Source: Achatina immaculata
Lineage: Eukaryota; Mollusca; Gastropoda; Stylommatophora; Achatinidae
Direction of reading: 5' to 3'
DNA length: 64,000 nt
Assembly: GCA_009760885.1 (NCBI GenBank)
Contig: CM019692.1
Location: 47,003,930 to 47,067,929, forward strand
Each line of letters opens with the position of its first letter. The first letter of the stretch is position 1. The notes beneath the pieces were generated by a model. That model saw only the letters and a list, made by a program, of their open reading frames with translations, made no database searches and was not told the origin of the DNA. Position numbers and translations under genes: made by a program. This document shows positions 49,201 to 63,400 of the stretch, piece by piece.

Positions 49201-52200
49201 TGCATTGTTACGTAATCAGCATGGAGCAAAAAGCTAACATTAAATTCTGTTTAAAACTCAGAAAAAGTGCCATTGAGACAGTTGAATTGATGTGACAAGT
49301 TTATGGGGATAATTGTTTATCTCGTGCACAGATATTCAGGTGGTATACACGATTCAAAAGTTGTGTGGAAACGATTACAAATGCAACTAGACATGAACGC
49401 TCAATTTCTGTTCATAATGAGGAATTCATTGCAAAAGTCAGAGAGCGGATACAAGAAAATCATTGTTTGACTGTGAGGATGATGGCAGATGAATTTGGTG
49501 TTAATTGAGACCATTCGTAACATTTTAGTGGAGGATTTGGGCAAGAAAAAATTGCTTGCCGGTTCGTACCACATTCATTGTCTGATGACCAAAAACATCA
49601 GCATGTTGAGTACGCAAAAGACATCATCAAAACATGTCACAGAAATAAACATTTCTTAACTTTGATTGTTGCAGTGGATGAAACGTGGATTTTCCCCTGT
49701 GATCCCACAACTAAACACTGAAGTGCTCATCATCATCACCAAAAGGAAAAAAAATTCGTCTTCAAAAGTTGAAAGTGAAGACAATGTTGGTGTGTTTCTA
49801 CGACAGCAAAGGAGTTACTCACAAAGAATTTATTTCAGAGGGACAGACTGTCACTGCCAAAGTTTATTTAAGTATTTTGAAATATCTGTTGAAAAGGATT
49901 CTCCGAATCTGACCCGAGTATTCAACACCTAGTAGTTTTTTTCCTTCTTCATGATAATGCACCGGCTCACCGGGCGGTAGTTGTACAGGAATTTTTGGCC
50001 TAAAAACAGGTGTGTGTTCTCAACCATCTACCCCAAATTTGTCTCCCTCTGATTATTTTCTATTCCCACACAAAATTAAAGTTACCATTGAATGGATGAT
50101 GCTTTGACGATGCTGGTGACTTCCAAAGGGTCGTAACATTGAGTTTAAGGGCCATACCAACATAAGAACTGCAGAGGTCATTCCAGTGTTTGTTAGATCA
50201 TGCCACTCGCTGTTTCAATGCACAAGGGGCTTACTTTGAATAAAATACAGGTTATATCTTCAACTATTTTATTTTTTATGTAATTAGTCTCATTACTTAA
50301 TTGTCGGACCTCGTAGGTCTGTGTCATCACTTTCCTAGTCCAAAACAGGGACCAAGAACCACACGTGAACATTTTAGCATTTTGCACAACACATACAAAT
50401 ATACATGATGCTTTGACAAGTCCATAGCATTGACATCGGAGAACTGTATTACAGCTTCCAAACAGGCATAGAGGAGTTAAAAGAGTTAATGTGTTGAATT
50501 TCTTTTTTTTCTCTCTGTAGGATCAGGTTGATGGATTGGTTAAATGGATGGATGAAATGGAAGTTTTTTTGCACACTCCAGATCCAGCCATTGGAGATAC
50601 TCTAACATTGAAAGCACAGTTGCTGGAGAGCAATGTAAGAGTTACTAGACCCTTTTTTTGTCTTTTTTTTTTCATACATTCTAACGTGAATTTCTTTGTC
50701 GAGCTGCTGGGTAACAGTTTACGTTACTCCTAAATATATGTTAATGCCACCACATAATGATACTTGTTTCAGCATTAAATTTGTAATCACATATAAAATT
50801 TCTAATAAGCAGTTATTATGACAAATAAATAGATACTTTCAGTGGACTGGTGAGACAGCAGAAGAATTATAGCAGTATATCAATAGAGGAGTAAAACCTT
50901 ACATCCTTCCCGTGCCGTTAAACGTCACACAGGGCTTGCACGGTAGTTCGCCAAGTTTTCTTGTTTTTTGGCAAGTTTTTCAACCTCATCAAAAGATTTT
51001 ATGCCTACTAATTTTGACCTCTCTTAAGAAAAAAAAAAAAGGTTGATCACATGAAACTCTTTTTCTTTGGCCTGTTGTATTCAACTTGATAGCTTGTTTT
51101 GGGATTCTCTGACTGTTTCTTCTCATCACATGACCAGTACCTGTCCATCTTCTTTTACTGATCACCCATGAAACAGGTTGTTGTTTGCTCATCTGCCTTA
51201 TCTCTGCATTGTAAAATCTCTCTCTCTCTCTCTGAACCTTAAGTGCCCAGGGAACATGGGGCTTCCGCAAGGGTTTTCCACAAATGCCTGTCCTTCGCCT
51301 TTTTTGCATTGTAAAATAGTCAGTATTAAACTGTCTTCTCATATGAAGGCAACGGTTTGTTGATCTGTGTTCTCCTTTAATCAGTTTCGGTAAATGGGTA
51401 AACTGACAGGTTTGTGATACTGAAACTGCCTCTTATTTGAGGAATATCAGCCTTCAAGGTGAGATACACCACACACAGCTGTCAGTGAATTAAGGGAATA
51501 CATGAAATTTGCATTAAAAAACGTTTACAGAAATATGTAACTAAATCCAGATACACAATACGTCCTTTTCCTTCTCTCTCTATCTTTCTATCTGTCTCTC
51601 TCACTCTTTCTATCTCTATCTCTCATTCTTTCTCTCTGTCTCACACTCTTTCTGTTTCTCTTTTTGTCGCTGTGTCTCACTTTCTCTCTTCCTCTCTCTG
51701 ACTTCTCTCATTCTTTCTCACTTTCTCTCTCTCTGTCTCTCTCTCTTTCTCTCTCTCTTTGTCTGTCTCCCTGCCTCTCTCTCTGTCTGTCAGTCAGTTT
51801 TTCTTTCTCTCTCTGTCCCTCTCTCCAACCTACCGACTGAGAGCAGCAAAGACATGCTTCCCAATGGGTTCTGTCACAATGTAGTTTATATCTCCTATAA
51901 GAAAACAAACTGTAGAAATTTTCATTTTGAAATGCAGATATGTGATTTGTAATTAAGTTAATGTAAATTTTAACACATTAAAATTTCTGATGTTCTTACA
52001 GGGAGTCCAAGATGACATCAGAACATTACACACCAACATTAAAAATGTCAACTTCATATGGAAGAGCATCCTCAGTGAAGCAGAGCCCAACTTTAAGGCA
52101 CAGGTGGAGAAAGAGGTCAAGACTCTCAACAGTCGGTGGGAGAAGCTCATTGCTCTTGCTTCTGAGCAAAACAAAAGACTGACCGAGTCAATGAAGAAGA

Positions 52201-54423
52201 GTCAGTCCATAAACGATCGCATAGAGGCTCTCAACATGTGGCTAACAGAGGTCAAGGACAGCTTAGTCAATAAGGATTACTCTGTGGAAAATGCCAATGA
52301 TCTTTTGGTTAAGACGAAAAAGTTCAAGGTTAGTAGAAGTAGTGAAAGAACTGTTGCATTATGAAGACTTGATTCATTTGAGTTATGTGGTGGTAATCTA
52401 GGAAATTACGAAAGCATTAAATATCCCATTATATGAAACAAATCTTCAAGCCATATCAAGACATCTATTTGTCCTCTCAACACCGAAAGGTATTTGAGAA
52501 ATAAGACAAGATAGCAATCTTCCATAGCATTGGTTTTATTTTTGCCCCATTGACCATACATTTGAATTGTATACTTAGTAAAAGTAAAGTAAAGGTAACC
52601 CTGTCATGCCTTAGAGGCACACAGGGATATGGTGTTAGTGCCCATATTTTCTTTGACCTGTCAGCACACTAGAGGGTGATATGGTCAGTATCACGCCTGG
52701 CTGCCTTTTCCTTGCAAAAAAACAGGTTAGATCATTCTGTTTTGTGCTAGCGCAGTATCTGTTCCTAGGACATTGAACTTCTGGATGATACTATTGATTG
52801 TACCTCTTTTATTTCATTTACCAATAAATAAATCAAAGGTTTGGAGACTGAGAGACCTGCAGCAAAATGATTTATTGAAAGGTTTCATGTCCTTTTTTTT
52901 GGCACCTTTTGTTCTAAGTGTAAGAATACACAGAAAATTGAACTGAATTTTCTTATTAAATTTAAATGACAGCCCCTGAGTTTATATAGCTAAAGGGGTT
53001 AAATTTAAATTTAAATGGTGGTCCTTGAGTTATGTAGCTCAGGGAGCATGTTAAAGGGGTTAAATTTAAATGGTAACCCCTGAGCTATATAATGCAGGGA
53101 AAATGCTAGAGGAGCTAAATTTAAATGATAGCTCATGTATACATGATACAGATTAGATTTATCATTCTTAGAATCACGTTACTCCTGAATGATCTTTCAG
53201 TTCATTTGCAAGTCAGATTTAAGGCCAAACATATGTTGTAAAATTCATTTGCACTCTATAAAAATCTCATAAAAGATGCTACTAAAATTAACCCAATATC
53301 TTTTGATGCAAACTATTTCTAGAGTTTGAAAGCCGAGTTAGATGCCAAAGAGGCAGATATCAATGAAGTTACTGATGAAGCAAATAAAATGCTGAAAGAT
53401 GCACCATCAGGATCCCTGCAGGTGAGGACTAGATTGAACCAGCTGCATTATTTACATGAAATTTTTAAATCTAATGAATTGGTAGATGAAGCTATAAATA
53501 AAATGGATTCCTTGACATGTTTCCACTATATAAAATGGATATGAAAGGGTTAAAGTGTACTTTGCTTTAACCCCAGCATACTTGTGTTGCTCATGAGCAT
53601 TTATCACCATGAAAAATCAGATCTTGTACACATGATATTTGAATATGAAAACAAGTTTGAATGGGGTTAATCTTCACACTGTTTGACAAATTTGCATTGC
53701 ACCAAAAACATCTGTCGAGAGCAGATAACAAGTTTCTGAAAAAGTAATTTTTGTTACAATTTTTCACATTTGATCTAAAAATTTACAGGAGCTGGCCAGA
53801 CTTGTGATGCGGTTGAGTGCGTTGTGGGATGATGTACATGCCAGAGTGGATCGCTACAACAAATTGTACCAGAGTGCTGATGCTAAATGGGCAGAAATGA
53901 GACATCTCCTAGAGGTGAGAGATAATGAGGATTTGGAAATAGTAGATGGAGAAGGGATAGAGAGGTGGAACAAAAGTAGTACGTGAGCATGACATTTAAA
54001 ATGTCTGTGATTGTTGGATGTCACAGTGCACATTAGTTAGTCAGTGTCTGATTGGACTAGAGATGGGTGACATACTGCTGTAATCAGCTGCTGTTTATGT
54101 GCATATATAACATTTTTCTCCTTTATTCTCTTTATCTTTCTTGCACACACACTCTCCATGCACAAAGAGGAAAGGGGAAGGGAACTCGCCACCTGCTATG
54201 ATAACATATACAATGTTTGTTTTTTTTTTAATGCAGTCTTTAATTTCGGAAGACTTTTTTTTTTAATGATAATGCAAAAACTGTTTCTGTCAATTGCAAA
54301 ACTATTTTGAAAACTTCAAAGACCTGTGACCAGAAATCTTCATCAGTGCATCAACAGTGGTGCATGCACTATAATTTGAGAAGCACTGGGTAATTTCATT
54401 GGATATTACATTCATCTGCACCC

Positions 54424-54465
<42 letters not shown>

Positions 54466-57400
54466 GAACTCATAATCTGTCTCCATCCATCTCTGTCTAT
54501 GGCCTTTTCTCCAGTTGTTTACTCCAAGCTTTCATAGGTAGTCTTTCACACTGTCTCCACATATTTGCCATGGTTTGACCCTTAATCTTGTCACTTCTAT
54601 CTCCTGCATGTATGCCAAGCTGTGTTTAATGACTCATATGAGATGGTCAAAATGTTTCAGATTGAGAAGGGCTACCTGATGTCTCTAGAGATCAAAGTAA
54701 GGAGGTCCTCTATCTCCAGTTCTGATGCTGAAGATATCTCAGAGGAACTCAACGTACGTCCTGTATGATTTGTAGCAGTTTGTTACGTTTTATAATAATA
54801 ATAATAATAATCACATTTTAAAGTGCCACATATATGTGAATGTTAACATAACTCGTGCTGTGAATGTTCGTAACTCTCGCTATGAGTATTAACATAACTC
54901 TCGCTATGATCATGATTTCCATTTTTTTGTCTTCATGTTGTGGCTTTTACATGCCCTTGCTAAATTATCCAAGTTCTGCTGTAGGTCATTTTCTGATGTG
55001 GTTATAAATGCTTGATTGTCAACAAAAAGGAATTCGTTCTTCCTGTGTTTTCTGTGAGCGGTAAAGCGATCCACTAGTGGCTTGCTGGGCCAGTCACGGT
55101 TTGAGGGCAGAAACATTTCAAATACCTAGATAGCATAATATCAGCATCAGGGAGGACTGATGCTGAGATTGAGACCAGATGCAATAAAGCAAATCAGGTC
55201 ATTGGACAAACGACTCCTTTACTGAAAAACAAATACATCACAACTGAAACAAAAAGAGCACCGTACAACACAATTTTCTTCCTGACTCTGATGCTGTCAA
55301 TGTCAAACATGGACACTAACAGCCAAAACCAAAAGAAAAATCATGACAGAAATGAGATGTTTAAGGAGAATACTAAATGTGACAAGAAGAGACCAAATAA
55401 GAAATGATGCCATCAGGGCAAAGGCTGGAGTAACACCAGTATTACACTATATTCAGAAACAGCAAGTCAAATGGTTTGGCCATGTTACATGGTTACCACC
55501 AGACATTATATCACAACATCCACACTAAGATTTGTAGGTAACACAGGAAGAGGCCGTCCACACAAGAGATGGAGAGAGAAAATTACAGAAGCATTAAATA
55601 TCCCATTAAATGAAGCAGATCACTGACCCCCTAAAAAAAGAAGTCTGTTTGTTCCCTCAACACTGAAAGGTATATGAGAAAGGAGATAAGACAAAACAAG
55701 GCAAGACACAACATGACTGCAGTAATTTATAATTGCACACTAATGTAAGTTATGACAAAGAGAGAGCTATTGTTTTAACAGCGTAAGTACACATAATTAT
55801 GAGAGCATACACAGGAGAGTCCCGAGATATTTCATTTTAAAGAAATATGAATTAATGTAATTAAACAGAGCCATTCCTTATCCATATGAAAATGTTTACA
55901 TTTGATGTTCATATAACTATGTAATTGGAAGCCTGGTTGGTTGAGTGGTTTAGCACTCGTCAACAAATATGGTGGTATCAGGGTCAGGTCCCAGCAGTGG
56001 GGATTTTTTTCTGGTACCACCACACTAAAAAGTTCATGGGGTCCGCCTAGTGTTTAAAAATAGGTACCAAAAGAAGTCTGGGAAGGTAAATTGTGGCCAG
56101 ACATGTGCTGAAAGTCTTGGAAATACAGGCCTAACACAGTATCCCATGGAAATGGAAAATACTTTTTGTAATATGTAATTATTTTCATGTAATAATATAA
56201 ATAAATTGAATGAGAAATGAGCTTTCATGTAACCACTGGGTGACATTCACATAATCGTGTAATACTGTGAATCTGGTGGTACAAGAATCTTAATGTAATA
56301 ATTAGGTAACATTCATATAATCACAATTAATATGAACTTAGTGGTACAAGGACCTTCATGTAATAACATTTGTAAATAAATTATTAAATACTACAAATTT
56401 TGTGATGCAAAATTTTTTATTTATCATATAAGGAACAGCCATATAATCATATAATAGCATGGACTTGATGTTAAAAAAGCCATTGTGTAATACATTTACA
56501 TAATAATATTTACACTGAATAGTAGTTTGTCATCATCTGCCCTTCAGTCTCTAGATGGGCCTCCTTTAATTATCTATTTCTAGAACAGTCATTTCAAAAG
56601 ATGAACTACCTATAGAATCCATATAATGTAAGTCAGAATTCTTGTAATTAACTATTTCCGTGCCTCAGGAAGAAACGCGGATGTTCAGTTGGTTACCGGA
56701 TTAAAGCGCGGGTCTTGATATGTATAGGGGGTATAGTTGTAAAACTGAATGAAACACATTATTTCCATGTACTTCCATGTACTTATTATGTTTCAAAATA
56801 TAACTAAATGTATTAAGATTTCATAAATGCTGAGTTTTTTTAAGAAAAAAGAAGTAATGTGATGTTTTTAGACAATGATTGTATCCAATTTACCATCGGA
56901 AAGGTCTAGAGGTACAATACATACCATCTGAAATGCATAGATCTACCTTTTGTATTGTGATTCAGTATTACATTTTCGGTAGAATAATGTCTGAAATAAC
57001 CTTTCTAGCTACTTTCGTCTAATATGTCTAGATCTACGTGGGATACATTCAAGAACAGTGGTCTGTTCACAGGGCATGTCCTATCTTTCCCTATCTACAT
57101 CACCAAAAATTGAAATTTCTCACAGAAAACTTCAATTTTCTCCCTCGTAACTAAGCACTCTTCAGCCATTTTGAAAAAGATCACGGGCATGCACACTAAA
57201 TGTTTACAATCTAAACGTTACACCCAGCTTTTAATGAAACAAACCAAATGTCGCTAGGGCAACTAAAGGCACCACGTGAGAAACCATAACCATCGTCCAA
57301 ACAACGAAAGGCACGGGAAGAGTGTTGCAATGCTCATACAAAGAACTGAGAACCATCAAAATTTGTAAATAGTTATTGCCATTTCTCCGATATGTACACA

Positions 57401-60400
57401 GGACGTGGAAACCTACCTGGCAGAGCACTCAACAGAAAACAAACGTCACATTCAGGAACTGGCAAACTACCTTATTGACAACTCCATCATGGTAGAGTTT
57501 GTCCGCAAAGAATTAGAAGACTTTCTCCGGAAGAATGAGAAACTAGAAAGTGATGTAAGTTTATGTGTTGTCACCCCCTCTTGTTGTGAGTGTTGAGGCA
57601 AGTGCAATGTTTAAAATGAAGTTTAACTCTTATACTATCAGACCAGAAATCCAGAGACCACACAGACAACTTTATAATAAACACATTCATTTTTTTACAG
57701 AGAAATGAGATAGTGCCTTTGTTTAGCTTATATTGTAGCTTAAACTTTGAAATCTCTAAAAATTGGAATAAAATATATAAAAACAGTTTTTTTATTCATA
57801 ATTGTTTATAAAATCCCCTATGCAATTCACAGTAGGAAGACGTAATGTTTAGTTTTGGTATCAGTTTGTTTAGATTTCATAAAACAGAAAAGGTTATTAT
57901 ATTTTGACCTTGCTGTGAATTGCATGGGATTAAGTGTTTTACTCTTTTTTCCTAAGATAATGATGAGTGATATTAAGAGGATTGGCCTAAGATAATGATG
58001 ATCAATAGTGATATTAAGAGGATTGGCCTAAGATAATGAGTAATAGTGATAAAGAGGATTGGCCTAAGATAATGATGAGTAACAGTGATATTAAGAGGAC
58101 TGGCTTATGCTTTCCTAATCCACTATGGTTCCAAGCTTCTTGGTAAGCTCCACCCAGGCTGCTGTAACACTATCCACGCATCAAATTTTGAATGTATGAT
58201 AAGGTCTTTGTCAGATGCAGCCTTGGCGTTAGCAGGCAGAGCAGGGTGTACCGTGCTTTAACTGCAGTCATAAACTGTAATTACAGGTATGCAGAGCTGA
58301 TGCAGTAAGTTTCACTTTCTTCTCGAAATCTTCAGGCCAGGAGTAAGATCCAGCGTTTGGAGAGATCCATCCAGAGAGCTCAGACCATTGAGCAGCAGGT
58401 GCTGGATATGACACAGTGGATGGCAGATGTCACACAGCTGCTTCAGGACAGGCTAGATGCTGATATGCTTGCTGGAGATGTGCCACAGGAGCATGAGGTG
58501 TGTTCTGAGTGGTGTGTTATGAGTGGTGTGTCCCATGTTGTTTGGTGAACCTGGGAGTGGAAGTAATTATCTTTAACGCTCAGAAGGTTATCAAGTTGGG
58601 AAAAGTCCAGAAATAATCATGGTGTTTTTATTTTGCAAAAACCTCCATGTCATGTCATTTTATGATTTGATGTTATTTTGATGTTATCTATTGCTCTATG
58701 TTAATTCATACATTTATGTGCAGATAAACTACCATATGTCAAATTTCTTCCTCTTTTTTGTTGAGACACTGGCTTATATGTTTATTAATTCTACTTCTGT
58801 GGAGACAGACGCCTTATGTCATGTCATGTCATGTCTTTTTTTTTTTTTGTGGCAACTGAGGCTAAATTAGTGGGCGGAAGATACGTTGATGAGATTGAAA
58901 AACTCACAGGAAACAGAAAAACATGGCAAACTACAGTGTCAGTCCCATGTGATATTTAACAGCAGAGGAAAGATGTAAAATGACTGTTTACATGTCATGT
59001 CTTCTTTTTTTTTTGGAGACTTGTCACATGTCTTCCTTTTTTTTTTTATTATTGAGAATGACTACCTTGTTGCTTCTTCCTTTTCTGTTAAGGAAATATT
59101 CTTCTTATTACATCTTACACCCTTCCCGTGCCACTAAATGTCACTCACATAGGGCCAGCATGGTAGTTTGCCAAGATTTCCTGTTTTCAGTGAGCTTTCA
59201 ACCTCATCAAGGGATGTTATTCCCACTAAACTGGCCTCTCTTAACAATGTCCTCTTTAGAGTTTCACGTGGTCGACTTCTTTTTATTCGGCCTGTTGTGC
59301 TCCACTTGATAGCTTGTTTTGGTATTCTGTAGTTGTTTCTTCTCATCACATGGCCTACATATGTCCATCTTCTTTTTCTGATCACTCATGAGATAGGTTG
59401 TTGTTTGCTCATCTGTCTTATCTCTGTGTTGTTCTTAAATTCATTCCACTATATACCAAGTATTTTCCTGAGACATTTGTTTTCAAAAGAGTCCAATTTC
59501 TTGTCTGTTTCTGTAGTTGATTTCCAGGTTTCGCATGCATAAATGAGGGTGGATATTACATTTGAATTGAATAGTCTTAACTTGGTTTTTGTGCTTATAA
59601 CTTTTGAGTTCCATATGTTCTCAAGATTTTTTAAGGACAATGCTGCTTTTGCAATTCTAATTCTAACTTTCTTCTTGGTGTCACCAACCTGGTCTATGTA
59701 GCTGCCAAGGTATGCAAATTGGTTTACTTCATCAACAGCTATTCCTTCTATGTATATTTTTCCTTCTTGATTAATGAGAAATTTCATAATTTTTGTTTTG
59801 TCTTTTTTAATTTCAAGACCTATTTTGCTAGCCAATGAAGATAGGGAATCTGTTTTTTTTCCTGCATCAATTTCACACTGTAACTGATAGTGTTCCTAAA
59901 CTTGTTATACTGATAATACGACTGCTTTATAGTGTTCCTAAACCAGTTATATTGTCAGTGTTTATAGATTGTCATGTTTATTCTCTTATGCCAGACGCTC
60001 CAACTTGAGTTTAAGCAGCATGAAGAGCTTCTGGAAGAGCTTGAGAGAAATATACAGGAGTACAAGCATCAGGGAAAGCTGGAGGCATCAGCCAGGCTAG
60101 AACAACAGACACAGATTCTCAAGGTTGGTAGGACATGCAAGTAGAAGCCTTTATTCAGCCACCTTCATTTTAACTCTTTTAGTCCAGAGTTAATTCCCAT
60201 TCTTTGCCAGAATAAATTTTGATGGGAAATTTTGGTAGAAAAATACTGGAAGAAAGTTATTCTGTAATTTAAAAGTATGGGTTTAGATTATAGATTCAGT
60301 TTATTATTCCTTTTATGTAGACTTTACTTGAATATCTCTCTGAGCACTGAATCACACAGGCATGCAAGATCTATAAACACTGCTAGTGTTGTTTTAGAGT

Positions 60401-63400
60401 GAAAGAGTTCAGTAGCTGTCTTTCACTGCTGTCCTAAGTTTCAGTGTAATTGACTGAATCGATGCGTGCACTCTTGTCTGAAGTAAGTGTCATTCATGAA
60501 TGTTGAAATCAGATTGTCTCTTTTCTTTCGTAGTGTTTGTCCTTGAGTTTCTGTATGAGCGAAATTTGTATGCAGTCCTCTGTGTATTTAAAATAGCAGA
60601 AAATGGACATTTTGTTGCCTAGTAAATTTATTCCACAAAAACTTTCTTAACTTTCTTTTTATGATTATAGTTGTTGGGTTCTTAGCTTCTTCATCTCTGA
60701 CTGCTGGAGGACTTAATTCCTTTATCCTTTGCTCAGTGGTTATCATGATAATGTTCTTTGTGATGGTCATGGTGAATCAGTGACATGAGTGATTTTGAAA
60801 AAAAAAACACCGGCTCATTCTGGTTTGGCCACAGAATGAGGGAACTGTAACCACTCATTTTCTCATTTCTGTGGCATTGTGGTGAATTGGTGAACAATGT
60901 CTGGCTTAAGCAGCCACATCACAAGACAGCCAGTAATTAGTAATCTCCAGTGCTTGCTTCCAGAATCACATTATCACTAAATTCAAAGTATTTCAGTGAG
61001 CTGGAGGTATCACTGGATTTCTAACAGCATGCAGTTTCTTCTTGTGGGATATTTGAAAAGTAAAGACTTCAGTGGTCTAACTCCTTGAAGCACTGAGGGA
61101 CTTGGAAAAATTTGCCATGGATTGATCTTGAACATCTGTGGACATGTCATGCATCAAAACTGAAAGAATGGAGATCATCTTTAGGAGTGTCATATTAAAA
61201 AAAAAAAAAATCAGATGTGATCGGTGATTTTAATTTCTTTTATTTAAATGTTTTCAGTTGTATATAAGCAACATTAAGAGTTCAAAATTATCCTTTCCAT
61301 TGGTTCACCCTGTATTTGCAATTTCAGAAACACTTTGATGAGGTGATGATCAAGTTCCGCAAATTCCAGCGGCCAGCAGACTTTGAGCCCAAAATGACGC
61401 ATGTCTGGAGAGAACTGGGAGCCATTCAAGGAACAATCCATCTTCTAGAAGTTCCTAGTGACGATCCAGCTGCAATCCAGGATCGACATAATAACTGTAT
61501 GGTAAGCCATGGAGTGAAGAAACTGAAATGTCGTTATCTACAGTATTAGTGTTCTTAGTATTAGCAAGAAATTAAAGATGTGTTTAATTTTTAAAAAAAA
61601 AAATTTTTTTTTGGCACATCTGGAAAATATGCAAATCCACTAATAATAATTTAAAGGTAGGGCTGTGACAGAAAATCCACAGAAAATGCTATAACTATAA
61701 AGCAAATAAAGAGTTAAAACTTGTAAACCTAGAAATTGGAAAGGAAAGAATATCATCATATATATAGATGTTTGTAGATGTGTACTAAGTTGTATAACAT
61801 CACAGGTTTGCACCTTCATTTGTGTACATATTTGTACTCTATTTAAACTTAACATTTAACATTTTACATATAAAGCTTAAAATGCCATATTATTATCATT
61901 CATATTGGAGAACTGATACACTTTCTCTCTTCTGGCTTTGAAAATGTTTTCCCCAAATTAAGCTCATTTTAAAGCCATTTAGACTCATTATAAGATAAGG
62001 AGTTTAGGAGCATACAGTTTTGCTTATACTTGGGTTCTAAGATGGTCCCATGAATCATGCATGGCTTTTACATCCCACGAATTGTATAGTGCACAATGAC
62101 ACATGGTATACCTAGTTAATTTTTATAGTGAGCTTACAAAATAAATTTAATTTTTCTTTTTTTAAAGTGGTGTCTTTGATTTTAAGAACTTTATCACAGA
62201 AAGAATAATTTTATCTTTACTTTTAAACTGCAGAGAGTACCACCTCAATTATTGTTACTAGCATCACCCGTATCAGATAAACTCTACTTTGGTGGCTCGA
62301 TACAGTGCAGCCCTTTTGAGTCCAGAAAACCACGACTGTTGTACATGGGGTGGAAGCCTTGCTGATGTGAAGGGGCTAGATGATAAAATAGGGTCTGCAA
62401 GCTGTCCATGTTGTATGCGAATCTGTACTCGGTCAAAGCACAATGTATCAAGTCAACAATGTAGTTTATTTTCTTACTGTTATCCACAGTCATTCATCAT
62501 CATCATCATCATCATCATCATTTTAACCATAGGCAGTGACATCAGATCAAAGGCCGTCATCATTCAGATATGCTTTCATCATAATCTGCATTAGCATTAT
62601 TGCTATTTTACTAGAGTAGTCACCATTATCATATTATTAGATTATTATTATAATTATTATATAACTGCTGGGTCTCCTACTTCAGTAGCCGCTGCTGAAG
62701 CCAGTATTACTACCATTAAAATGACTATTAGTCCTCCTGTTATTACCACTGGTACTGGCATTTTACCTTGCCAGTTAGAATAATGGTTCTTGAATAGTAA
62801 ATTGAATGCAAGAATTGCAGTCACTGTACTGGCTTCTAGACACTGTGAGAAATTCTAATACAGCAGTATTGTTTTTTTCACTTTGTCTTATCCTCCCAAG
62901 AAAGCGTGTAAATCCAGAAAAATTGGGCACAAGTTTCCCAGTCCTTTCTTATCTGAATGTGTAAATTATCAGAAGCTTAAAAGGGTAACTGATGTAAAGT
63001 TTTTGAAGCGAAATTTTCAGTGGATTATGTCGGTCAGTTGTATCAGAGTTAATGTCAGCAGGATTTTTCTGTCGGTATTTCCACATATAATAAATTTGTA
63101 AAATGTGTCACAGCTTATCAGTTTGGAATTCAGAAACTGTTGACTTATCATTTACAACAGACAGGAGATTGCATAGAGAAACCAAAACACTGAAAAGAGT
63201 AAGGGAACAGGTCTATCGCCTTGACATAATCTTGAAATATTTTGAAGATTTAATCAGCAACAAAGAAACAGCTGATAAACGTAATATTTTCTCCAGCTGT
63301 GTGTTACTATTGTCCCAGGGAAAAAAAAAGCTATAATGGAAGAATGCATAATAATACAAAATAAAGTGTGAAATAAGGTGCCTGATTTACATTAAAAGTT

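Noticed and set aside
63103..63336. Possible extra exon between exons 21 and 22
   Set aside because: The protein is continuous from exon 21 to exon 22 when aligned to vertebrate dystrophin, and the frame contains no rod-like heptads at its borders.
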